DNA of 64,000 bases from Halosimplex rubrum (lineage in GTDB: Archaea > Halobacteriota > Halobacteria > Halobacteriales > Haloarculaceae). Location: NCBI RefSeq assembly GCF_013415885.1, contig NZ_CP058910.1, forward strand, positions 2,914,001 to 2,978,000, read 5' to 3'. The translations under genes and the position numbers were made by a program. Shown in pieces: positions 10,384 to 18,262 of this stretch. Below the pieces are notes generated by a model. The model was not told the origin of the DNA and made no database searches. It saw nothing but the letters and a program-made list of their open reading frames with translations. How positions within the stretch are numbered: position 1 is the stretch's first letter; each line of letters opens with the position of its first letter.

Positions 10384-10394
10384 AAAAATATAAG
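10384..10394 (+). promoter_or_regulatory. TATA box of the binding-protein gene
   Basis: The AT-rich stretch AAAAATATAAG sits about 25-35 bases before the ATG at 10419 with no Shine-Dalgarno between. This is the usual geometry of a leaderless haloarchaeal promoter. It suggests that the binding protein is transcribed separately from, and probably more strongly than, the upstream ATPase. Confidence 0.6.
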
Positions 10395-10418
10395 TACCTC
10401 TATACGGACATTCAATCC

Positions 10419-12317
10419 ATGTCACGCAGAACCAAGACCGAATTTGATACCCATAGGAATGCTGTTTCGCGGCGGCGACTCCTCCAAATGGGGGCTATAG
10501 GTACTGTGATGGGGCTTGCAGGTTGTGGAAGCGATGGTAATGGTAACGGCACCGATGGTGACGGCGACGGTGGCGATGGTGGCAGCAACGGTGGCGATGG
10601 TGGCAGCAACGGTGGCGATGGTGGCAGCAACGGTGGCGATGGTGGCGATGGTGGCAGCGGTGGAAGCCCGATCGATTCTACAGCCACATTGTTCACGAAC
10701 GCACCGCCGAATAACTCGCACTTCAATCCGTATAACCCGGCGCAGCATGCGGGATTCGAGCAGTACTACTCCATCCAGCTGTTCGCTTTCAATGGGAATA
10801 CCAACGAATACCATTCCCGGCTGGGGAGTGAGTTCACGTTGGAGGATACGACAGCGACGATCGAACTTGACGACAGTTACAGTTGGCAAGATGGGTCGGC
10901 CGTCACAGCTAACGATGTTGCAAATCAGTTCCAGATCGCTCGGATGCTCGATTATCCGATCTGGAATAGAATCGAGTCGATGGAGGTGCCCGACGACACT
11001 ACCATTGTATTCGAGGTCGATCGCCCGTATAGCAAGAATATCATTCGGAGCAACCTCAACCGGTTCATCGTTGTCAAAGAGGGTAGCGAGTGGGATCAAT
11101 GGATTGATCTTGCAAGTCAGGACCTCAGTGACGAAGAGAAGTCCAGCGCCCAAGAAGACCTGCAGTCCTGGAACTATGCCGTCGAAAAGGGCAAGACACC
11201 GGCGGCCAACGGGCCGCTAGTCCTATCAGAACGCCGTTCTGATGGGTGGCTCTTCGAACAGAACGAGCACTGGCCCTACGAGTTCAATATTCCCGAGTAC
11301 GAGTTCCGGCAGGTCACCAGCGACAATGGAATCTGGCAGATGTCGATTGCTGACGAGATGGACATGGCAAGCCACCACTCGGTGACTGCGGACACGAAGT
11401 CCCAGTACCCGGAGCACATGGAGCACTTCACGCTCCCGGCTAACGAGTGCATCGCGCCTGTCTTGAATCATGAACACCCGGTCTGGGGCCAGCGGGAGGC
11501 GCGGAAAGCGCTCGCGTATCTCATCGACAGAGAGCGTCTCATCCGGAACATGAACCCGCGCCACAGCCAGTTGGAGCAGGTCTCTGGGTACACAGACGTG
11601 CTTGCAGAGGATATCCTCAGCGAGAACTTCCGGGGTCAACTCGAGGAGTACGGCGTTAACTCCCAGCCAGAGAAGGCTGCCGAGATGATGCGCGCGGCTG
11701 GGATGGAGCGCGTCAACGGAACGTGGCAGACGTCAGAGGGCGAGACCGTCACGTTCGAATGGATGGGCGCTCGTTGGCCAGACGCGACGGGGATCGCCAC
11801 GACGCTGGGCACGCATTTCGAGAAATTCGGAGTCGACTTCACGGACACAACCGTCTCGACTAGTTCCTGGTCCCAGCGCAAGTCGCAGGGTGATTACACG
11901 ATGACCTGGCACGTCACCGCCGGGCCGGGCCACCCGTGGTTCTACACCACGAACGTCCTTAATCCGCAGATCCTCACCCAGGTCAGCGTGCCACAAGAGA
12001 CAGCGGAACTGCCGCCGGTCGGCGAACCCGACGGGGAGTTAGAAGAATTCAACCTGCGGCAGATGCAAGGCGACATGGCAGTTGCCGAGGGCGATGACCT
12101 CCAGAACTACGCTGAACAGTTCGCTTGGTTTATTAATCAGGCGCTGCCGGTGATGCCGATCACGAACGCCGGTCTGTCGTCGCTCGTGACATATGACGAC
12201 TGGGAGTTCCCGGAGACCGACGCGGACATCATGGGGATCCAGTTCCCGCCGTCGCAACTGCTCAAGGAAACCCGAGAAGGATCGAACCGCACGGTCCTAC
12301 AGGCGAAGACTGAATGA
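10419..12317 (+). CDS. ABC transporter substrate-binding lipoprotein (family 5)
   Basis: Extracytoplasmic solute-binding protein, 632 residues. The N-terminus has a twin-arginine signal (SRRRLLQM) and a lipobox (GLAGC, Cys about 36), so it is exported folded and lipid-anchored. A Gly/Asp/Asn/Ser linker follows (about 37-82), including three identical GGDGGSN heptads. The SBP_bac_5 fold then runs to the C-terminus (YSWQDGSAVTANDV, ARKALAYLIDRERL, AAEMMRAAGM). It lies between the fused ATPase and the two permeases of the same transporter. Family 5 binding proteins bind peptides or oligosaccharides, and the neighbourhood favours an oligosaccharide. The ligand cannot be read from the sequence. 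Confidence 0.93.
   Translation: MSRRTKTEFDTHRNAVSRRRLLQMGAIGTVMGLAGCGSDGNGNGTDGDGDGGDGGSNGGDGGSNGGDGGSNGGDGGDGGSGGSPIDSTATLFTNAPPNNSHFNPYNPAQHAGFEQYYSIQLFAFNGNTNEYHSRLGSEFTLEDTTATIELDDSYSWQDGSAVTANDVANQFQIARMLDYPIWNRIESMEVPDDTTIVFEVDRPYSKNIIRSNLNRFIVVKEGSEWDQWIDLASQDLSDEEKSSAQEDLQSWNYAVEKGKTPAANGPLVLSERRSDGWLFEQNEHWPYEFNIPEYEFRQVTSDNGIWQMSIADEMDMASHHSVTADTKSQYPEHMEHFTLPANECIAPVLNHEHPVWGQREARKALAYLIDRERLIRNMNPRHSQLEQVSGYTDVLAEDILSENFRGQLEEYGVNSQPEKAAEMMRAAGMERVNGTWQTSEGETVTFEWMGARWPDATGIATTLGTHFEKFGVDFTDTTVSTSSWSQRKSQGDYTMTWHVTAGPGHPWFYTTNVLNPQILTQVSVPQETAELPPVGEPDGELEEFNLRQMQGDMAVAEGDDLQNYAEQFAWFINQALPVMPITNAGLSSLVTYDDWEFPETDADIMGIQFPPSQLLKETREGSNRTVLQAKTE
10569..10631 (+). repeat. Three 21-base tandem repeats in the lipoprotein linker
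   Basis: Three consecutive identical 21-base units encode the heptad GGDGGSN, followed by shortened variants. They form the flexible linker between the lipid anchor and the binding domain, and are prone to length change by slippage. Confidence 0.9.
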
Positions 12318-12332
12318 AATCACTCCAGAGAT

Positions 12333-12355
12333 CCAGTAGATCGAACGTCTACTGT
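12333..12355 (+). promoter_or_regulatory. Hairpin between binding-protein and permease genes
   Basis: A seven-base perfect stem (CAGTAGA/TCTACTG) with a short loop lies 15-40 bases after the binding-protein stop codon. In a transporter operon such a hairpin could act as a processing or partial termination site that keeps permease expression below that of the binding protein. The role is inference. Confidence 0.35.
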
Positions 12356-12559
12356 GGATCCGGAGTCTCCGAACCGGCGCAGTTGAGTCGTGGCGGTCGC
12401 TTCCGTCAGATGCGGCGAGTGACTTACAGAAAGAAATAAGAGGCTAATTGAACCATATCAACGCATGCGCACTGATATCACTGATCACTTTCGAGGCACA
12501 GCTATATGGTGGCTGCACAGTGCCACTCTCCGTAGAGCAAGGCCCAGAAGGGTGGTCCA

Positions 12560-13576
12560 ATGAACTTCAAGTGGGCCGGAAAGCGCGTCCTCCAAGGGAT
12601 GTTCACGGCGTATCTCGTGATTACATTCACGTTTGTGCTCATCAGACGGATGCCTGGCGGGCCTGTCGAATACCTTCGAGCCCAACTGATCACGTCGCAG
12701 GGCAGCCTCACACAGCAAGAGCGCGAGCGGCTCCAACAGCTCGCGGAGACCTACGTGAACATCAACCCTGATAAGCCGCTTTGGCAGCAGTACATCGAGT
12801 ACATGGGGTCAATCGTCCAGGGCGATCTAGGGCACTCGATCTGGTATAACCAGCCTGTTGCTGACCTCATCGCAGAGGCCATGCCCTGGACCCTCCTCGT
12901 CACGGCGAGTTCCATTCTGCTTTCGTTTGCGATCGGCATTTCGATCGGCGCGTGGATGGCATACAACGAGGGGAACACGATTGACGTCGGTCTCAGTTCC
13001 TTCGCGACATTCTTGACGTCGATCCCGTACTACGTCATCGGCGTGCTCGCCGTCTACATCCTCGCCTACCAGCTCGGGTGGTTCCCTACGAGCGGATACA
13101 ACAGTGGCGAGATAGAGGCTAGCATCTCCGTCGCGTACATCTCGGACGTCCTCTACCACGCAGCACTGCCAATCATCTCGTTCACGATCCCGGCCGCGTT
13201 CGGCCAATCGCTGACGATGCGGGGGAACAGCGTCCGGATAATGGGCGAGGACTACCTTCGGGTCGCGTCGCTCCGTGGCCTCTCTAACACTCGGATCGCA
13301 CTCCACTACGTAGGGCGAAACGCAATCCTGCCAATGTACACGAACTTCCTCCTTGCCATCGGGACTGTCTTCGGAGGTGCAGTCATCTTGGAGGAAATAT
13401 TCACCTATCGTGGTGCGGGGCTGTTGCTGCTGAAAGCGATCAACAACCGTGATTATCCCCTCATGATGGGTATGTTCCTGATCATCACAATTGGAGTGAT
13501 CTGTGGAATGATCATCGCGGATCTGACGTATGGGAAGCTTGATCCGCGGATCGAGAGTGGGGAGGGTGGCCGATGA
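12560..13576 (+). CDS. ABC transporter permease, DppB type
   Basis: Inner-membrane channel subunit, 338 residues. An N-terminal helix (MFTAYLVITFTFVLIRRMPGG) begins it, a periplasmic-side loop follows (about 40-90), and then five or so more helices carry the binding-protein-dependent transport domain. The conserved EAA-like loop is seen near SVRIMGEDYLRVASLRGL. Its last codons overlap the next permease by four bases (ATGA), indicating translational coupling. The start at 12560 gives a standard family length. A 240-base gap with a hairpin separates it from the binding protein. It is part of the same importer as the ATPase at 8104. Confidence 0.92.
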   Translation: MNFKWAGKRVLQGMFTAYLVITFTFVLIRRMPGGPVEYLRAQLITSQGSLTQQERERLQQLAETYVNINPDKPLWQQYIEYMGSIVQGDLGHSIWYNQPVADLIAEAMPWTLLVTASSILLSFAIGISIGAWMAYNEGNTIDVGLSSFATFLTSIPYYVIGVLAVYILAYQLGWFPTSGYNSGEIEASISVAYISDVLYHAALPIISFTIPAAFGQSLTMRGNSVRIMGEDYLRVASLRGLSNTRIALHYVGRNAILPMYTNFLLAIGTVFGGAVILEEIFTYRGAGLLLLKAINNRDYPLMMGMFLIITIGVICGMIIADLTYGKLDPRIESGEGGR

Positions 13577-14547
13577 CAGCTTCCGAGCCAACTAATCAGG
13601 CGTCGTCATCGTTCGAGACCGTTTCTGATATAGAACGGTCGCGGAAGGACCGATACAGCGACTGGTTATCAGCAAATGTCGCGACGCCGATGAAGATCCT
13701 TCTCTCTGACCGCAGAGGCCGCGCCGGTCTTTCGATCCTCGCGCTGTACCTGCTGATGGGGACAATCGGTGTTTCCCTGGTCCCGGAACCAGAGAACACG
13801 GGACCAGTCCTCTATCCGGCGTTCCAGAGCCTTGAGTATCCGCTCGGGACCAACCGGTATGGAGCTGACATCCTTGCACAGATCGTCCATGCGACGCCCG
13901 GTATGCTACAGATGATGCTCGGCGGGGCCGTGTTCTCGATGACAGTCGCTATTGCGGTCGGGACACTGTCAGGCTACGCAGGCGGCCGGATCGACTCGAT
14001 CTTGATGACGGTCACGGACTCGGTGATCGCGATTCCGGCACTTCCGCTGATCATCGTCCTGTCTATCGTGTTCACGCCGCGTGACCCGTTTGTCGTCGGC
14101 GTCGTTATCAGCATCCCGGCTTGGGCCGGACTAGCGCGGTCTCTTCGTTCAGAGGTGTTGAGTCTCCGCGAGGAATCGTTTATCGAAGCCTCCCGGATCG
14201 TCGGTCTGAGTACCAGTACGATACTGCTCCGGGAGATTATCCCGAACCTGATGCCTTATATCGTGATTAATACGGTGAACGCCGCACGGGGCGTGATCTT
14301 CGGTTCGATCGGACTGTACTTCTTGGGGATCCTCCCCCAGACGTTCCCGAACTGGGGGTTAATGATGCAGCGGGCTTACAACGCCGGGTCGCTCTACACC
14401 TGGGAGACGGCCCACTGGCTGATCCTCCCGATGGCAGCCGTAGTGGTCCTCTCCTACGGACTCATCATGCTCGGACAAGCCGCCGACAAGATCTTCAACC
14501 CGCGCCTGAAGGCCCGTCACATCCACCCAACGCAGGAGGAGAACTGA
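13573..14547 (+). CDS. ABC transporter permease, DppC type
   Basis: Second channel subunit, 324 residues, overlapping dppB-type gene by four bases. It has a cytoplasmic N-terminal tail of about 50 residues, a first helix (GLSILALYLLMGTIGVSL), then the N-terminal OppC-like segment PLGTNRYGADILAQIVH typical of DppC/OppC. The transport domain carries the coupling loop near SEVLSLREESFIEASRIVGLS. It forms a heterodimer with the preceding permease. It ends the transporter operon, and a T-rich stretch follows at 14566-14576. Confidence 0.92.
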   Translation: MTASEPTNQASSSFETVSDIERSRKDRYSDWLSANVATPMKILLSDRRGRAGLSILALYLLMGTIGVSLVPEPENTGPVLYPAFQSLEYPLGTNRYGADILAQIVHATPGMLQMMLGGAVFSMTVAIAVGTLSGYAGGRIDSILMTVTDSVIAIPALPLIIVLSIVFTPRDPFVVGVVISIPAWAGLARSLRSEVLSLREESFIEASRIVGLSTSTILLREIIPNLMPYIVINTVNAARGVIFGSIGLYFLGILPQTFPNWGLMMQRAYNAGSLYTWETAHWLILPMAAVVVLSYGLIMLGQAADKIFNPRLKARHIHPTQEEN

Positions 14548-14565
14548 CCACTGTCCGACGCGCTT

Positions 14566-14576
14566 CATTTTTGTTT
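14566..14576 (+). terminator. Oligo-T terminator after the transporter operon
   Basis: CATTTTTGTTT lies about 20 bases after the last permease stop codon. Archaeal termination commonly occurs at such T-runs. No strong hairpin precedes it. Confidence 0.4.
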
Positions 14577-14690
14577 GCCGTTTCAGACCTCTGTTCCTCT
14601 CGATGTATGTCTGACTGTAGTGTTGACCGTTGCACCGACAGCATCGTCGCTTGTATCCACAGACCGGCGATCGGTTAGTGCATAGCCGGT

Positions 14691-14924
14691 TTAATCGAGT
14701 GGGACTTCGTCCCGCGCGGCGCATTGGCGGGAGATGAGGCCAAATACCACTAGGGTGATTAGGACAATCGTCAGTGTCATGAGCGCCGCGATGAAGGCGC
14801 CGCTATCCGGTTCAACGTGGAGAAGCGAAAATCCGACGAGGAAGAGTACCACCGTATCGATAACTATCAGTAACCGGAACCATGGCAACATCCCGCATAC
14901 GGTATCCCAGAATGTATCGTTCAT
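14691..14924 (-). CDS. Small two-helix membrane protein, function unknown
   Basis: Encodes 77 residues with two hydrophobic segments (about 14-34 and 44-64) and a charged C-terminus (QCAARDEVPLD). The ATG at 14924 is well placed, and the frame stays open with haloarchaeal codon usage. It stands alone between the transporter operon (opposite strand) and an IS6 element. No family is recognised, and whether it is expressed cannot be judged. Confidence 0.45.
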   Translation of the reverse strand: MNDTFWDTVCGMLPWFRLLIVIDTVVLFLVGFSLLHVEPDSGAFIAALMTLTIVLITLVVFGLISRQCAARDEVPLD

Positions 14925-14996
14925 ACTCGATGTACCGAGATGTCACGGGTCAAGGTTTCGATCTTCATCGTCATCGACTGGGAACAACCCGGTCCC

Positions 14997-15698
14997 AGCG
15001 GTAGTGTTTAATTAAGCGTGAAAGGTGAGGCGGTGAGATTTTTTGGTGCCTATGTCAAAAATCACCCGCCTCAGCGGACATAGAGACTGGATAGATTTGG
15101 ATTTTGTGGAGCGCGAGCGGACACCCGAGCCGGCGATAGGATTTGTTATTCAATCGCACGTTGCGGGGTTATCACTGTCGAATCCCATCGAATTACTCGC
15201 GGATCTGGGTGTCGAACGGAGTCGCAAAGCGGTCCACGATTGGGTGCAGAAAGCCGATCTACAGCCCGAATCCGGCCAATCTCCGAATCAGATCGCGCTC
15301 GACGAGACGGTGATTCGGATCAACGACCAGCGATTCTGGCTGTACGCCGCTGCAGACCCCGAAACGAACGATCTACTCCATATTCGTCTGTTTTCCACGA
15401 CCACCACATCTCTCACCGAGATCTTCCTCCGCGAATTGCAGCAAAAACACGATGTCGAAGCCGCTGTCTTCCTCGTCGATGGTGCTCAACACCTCCAAAC
15501 CGCTCTGCAACGAGCCGGACTCCGATTTCAGATGCGTCGCCACGGAAATCGGAACGCTGTCGAACGGATCTTTCGAGAGCTCAAGCGACGAACGTCGTCA
15601 TTCTCGAACTGCTTCAGTCACGTCGAACCAGAAACCGCCGAATCATGGCTTCAAACCTTCGCTCGATGGCACAATGCCACTAACTAAACACTACCGCT
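14997..15698 (+). mobile_element. Complete IS6-family insertion sequence
   Basis: The two ends carry a 14-base perfect inverted repeat (AGCGGTAGTGTTTA), continuing imperfectly inward (ATTAAG against GTTAGT), around a single full-length transposase gene. No convincing target duplication flanks it. Decayed copies of the same element occur at 7168 and 7983. Confidence 0.8.
15052..15687 (+). CDS. IS6-family transposase
   Basis: DDE transposase of 211 residues. The catalytic triad is seen as Asp in ALDETVIRI, Asp in FLVDGAQ and Glu in NAVERIFRELKRR, with an N-terminal HTH region (LLADLGVERSRKAVHDWVQKA). The ATG at 15052 gives an N-terminus like the other two copies here (MPESNRLS, MPENDRLG). TTG and GTG codons just upstream are less likely starts. 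The element is intact, so it may be mobile. Confidence 0.9.
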   Translation: MSKITRLSGHRDWIDLDFVERERTPEPAIGFVIQSHVAGLSLSNPIELLADLGVERSRKAVHDWVQKADLQPESGQSPNQIALDETVIRINDQRFWLYAAADPETNDLLHIRLFSTTTTSLTEIFLRELQQKHDVEAAVFLVDGAQHLQTALQRAGLRFQMRRHGNRNAVERIFRELKRRTSSFSNCFSHVEPETAESWLQTFARWHNATN

Positions 15699-15744
15699 CG
15701 CGGGCTCCAAAGGGATTTATCCTCACTTTCCGATCGATCCAGCG

Positions 15745-17110
15745 ATGCGAACACTGTACCTCGAAATCGATTCGTTACGCCCTGACCATCTCGGGTGCTA
15801 CGGTTACGAGGCGCCGACCACGCCGAATACGGACGCCCTCGCCGAGGACGCCGTGCAGTTCGATCGTGCCTACGCCGCGAACTCGCCGTGTATGCCCTCG
15901 CGCGCTGCATTCACGACCGGTCGCTACGGGATCAACAACGGCGTCACGACGCATGGTCCGGCTGGACGGCGGCTGTACGACGGTGGGGAGGGGGCAGACG
16001 CCTACGCTTCCGGAATTCCTCTTCGAAGACCGGACCACGACGGCCGTGTCCTCGTTCCCGCGCCACCCGGCGACGTGGTTTTCTCACCTATGGCACGAGT
16101 TCCACCAGCCCCAGGAGGAGCCCGGAGAAGGGTTCCAGTCGCCCTACGGCGAGGAAGTCACGGCGATCGCGACCGACATCCTCGACCGCCGCGCCGACGA
16201 CCTCTTCCAGTACGTGCAGTACTGGGACCCGCACGGCCCCTACCGGCGGAGTGACGAGGAGGTCGAGCGGTTCAGCGAGTATCCCACTCCGCCGTATCCG
16301 ACCGCCGAGCAGATCGAGGAACACCGCACGTGGGACGCCTGGCGCAGTGCGAGCGAGCCCGGCGTCGCTGACGAGGGACTCCGGCACGTGGACGCCGACG
16401 CCATCGAAGACCGGGCCGCTCTCGACGAACTGATCTCCCACTACGACGCCGAGATCCGCTACGTCGACCGGTGGGTCAACGAGTTGCTGGACGGACTCCG
16501 CGAGCACGGCACGTCCGACGAGACGCTCGTCGTCCTCACCGCCGATCACGGCGAGGAGTTCGGCGAACACGGCGTCTACCGCGAGCACTGGTCGGTACAC
16601 GACGGGACCCAGCGGGTCCCGCTGGTCGTGAAACCGCCGGCGTCGATCGAGTACGAGTCCGGGAGTCGCGATCAACTGGTCACGAACGTCGGTTTGGCGC
16701 CGACGATCGCCGACTACGCGGGACTAGAACTTCCCGACGCTTGGCAAGGCCGTTCGCTGTGCCCGCTCATCGCTGGGGAGGAATCCGACTGGCGCGACCA
16801 CATCGTCGTCGACCACGGGCTCTATACCGCCCAGCGCGCAGTCCGGACAGACCGCTGGAAGTTCGTGCGGACCTACAACCCCGGCCACTGGGGCGGCGTC
16901 ACCTCAGATCATCAACTCTTCGACATGGAGGATGACCCCTGGGAACAGACTGACGTGAGCGGCGACCATCCCGACGTCGTCGAGGAACTCGAGACGAAAC
17001 TACTCCGGTGGGCAGAGGACCACAGAAGCGAGAACGAGGATTCGCTCAGGCGGACCACCCGGGAGGGCCCCTTCGGGATCGAGTGGGGCGGGCCGTACGA
17101 AGGCGTCTAA
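15745..17110 (+). pseudogene. Sulfatase with a single frameshift in a G-run
   Basis: Type I sulfatase of about 454 residues if corrected. The first frame gives MRTLYLEIDSLRPDHLGCYG and the formylglycine motif SPCMPSRAAFTTG (Cys49). Near 15990-15994 (a run of five G after GGTGGGGA) the reading moves to the next frame, which continues TLPEFLFEDRTTTAVSSFP, then WDPHGPYRRSDEE, the metal site LTADHGEEFGEHGVYREHWS, and FDMEDDPWEQTDVSG to the stop at 17110. Removing one G restores a complete protein. It could be a recent mutation, phase variation or a sequencing error. It is followed at once by a GH172 gene on the same strand. Confidence 0.85.
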
Positions 17111-17206
17111 CGCGGTGGTTCTGGCGGCTGTGGCTCCAGTCCGTCCGCTCTCGCACAGTTTCTCCGCGAGGCGAATCTACATGTACTCGACGACCGTGGG
17201 GAGTGT

Positions 17207-18256
17207 ATGCATGGCGCATTCGGACTCGGCGGTCTCCTCGAACTGCGCGACGAACGGAGCCGGGCGATCACGGCGGAGAACCCGGACGGCGATGTCGGCG
17301 CCGGCGGACAGGCGGCGAGTCGCCTCGGGCCCGGACGGAAGGGAAGCCCGAACGTCCCGATCGACGCCGGCGAGACGCGGACGATCGCCGACATTGACGG
17401 CCCCGGCGTAATCAAGCATATCTGGATCACAACGCCGAACGAGCTGCACAGCCGCGCGTATCTGCTGCGAGATCTCGTCCTCAGGATGTACTGGGACGGC
17501 GAAGACGACCCGTCCGTCGAGGTTCCGCTCGGCGACTTCTTCGGCTGCGGTCACGGCCGCTGGTGTGACCTCACGTCGATACCGATGACGGTCGGATCCA
17601 GCGGCGGGATGAACATCTACTTCCCGATGCCGTTCCGCGACCGGGCGGAGATATCGGTCGAGAACGACGGGCCCGCCGACATCGACGGACCCCGTTTCTT
17701 CTACCAAATCGACTACTCCCTCGTCGGCAATATCGACGAAGAAACGCCGTATTTCCACGCGCAATGGCGTCGGTCAAATCCGGTCACGCCTGGTGAGGAC
17801 CACGTCATCGTCGACGGGATCGAGGGGGAGGGTCACTACGTCGGGACGCAGTTCAGTTGGACGGCGCTCGAAGAGAACTGGTGGGGCGAAGGAGAGGTGA
17901 AGTGCTTCATCGACGGCGACGGCGAGTACCCGACCATCTGCGGGACGGGCGCCGAGGACTACGTCGGCGGCGCGTGGGCCTTCGGCGACAACGAGACGTT
18001 CAGCGCGCCGTATCTCGGCTACCACCAGTACGAGGACGGCGACGATCAGGTCCCGCTCCACGGGATGTACCGCTGGCACGTCCCTGACCCGATCCGCTTC
18101 CGGGAAGACCTGCGCGTGACCGTCCAGGACATCGGTCACCGTGGCGAACTCTTCGAACGCTCCGACGACATCGCGACGACCGCCTACTGGTACCAGCGCG
18201 AACCCTACGGCGACTTTCCCGACCTGCCCGAGACCGAGGCACGGCGGCCGCGGTAG
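17207..18256 (+). CDS. GH172 (DUF2961) glycoside hydrolase, arabinofuranosidase/fructofuranosidase type
   Basis: 349-residue member of the DUF2961 family, now GH172, whose characterised members act on D-arabinofuranosides and difructose anhydrides. The double jelly-roll hallmarks are visible: GPGVIKHIWIT (about 65), PLGDFFGCGHG (about 110), MPFRDRAEI, and the conserved Glu-containing stretch CGTGAEDYVGGAW (about 245), then PLHGMYRWHVPDPI. No signal peptide is seen. Members normally form trimers, and the family length of about 350 fits. It lies just after a sulfatase and tail-to-tail with a GH51 arabinofuranosidase, fitting a furanoside-rich substrate. The exact sugar is not determined. Confidence 0.88.
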   Translation: MHGAFGLGGLLELRDERSRAITAENPDGDVGAGGQAASRLGPGRKGSPNVPIDAGETRTIADIDGPGVIKHIWITTPNELHSRAYLLRDLVLRMYWDGEDDPSVEVPLGDFFGCGHGRWCDLTSIPMTVGSSGGMNIYFPMPFRDRAEISVENDGPADIDGPRFFYQIDYSLVGNIDEETPYFHAQWRRSNPVTPGEDHVIVDGIEGEGHYVGTQFSWTALEENWWGEGEVKCFIDGDGEYPTICGTGAEDYVGGAWAFGDNETFSAPYLGYHQYEDGDDQVPLHGMYRWHVPDPIRFREDLRVTVQDIGHRGELFERSDDIATTAYWYQREPYGDFPDLPETEARRPR

Positions 18257-18262
18257 CTGCGG

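Noticed and set aside
10569-10631. Short regular repeats suggesting a CRISPR array
   Set aside because: The units are contiguous without spacers and encode the lipoprotein linker.
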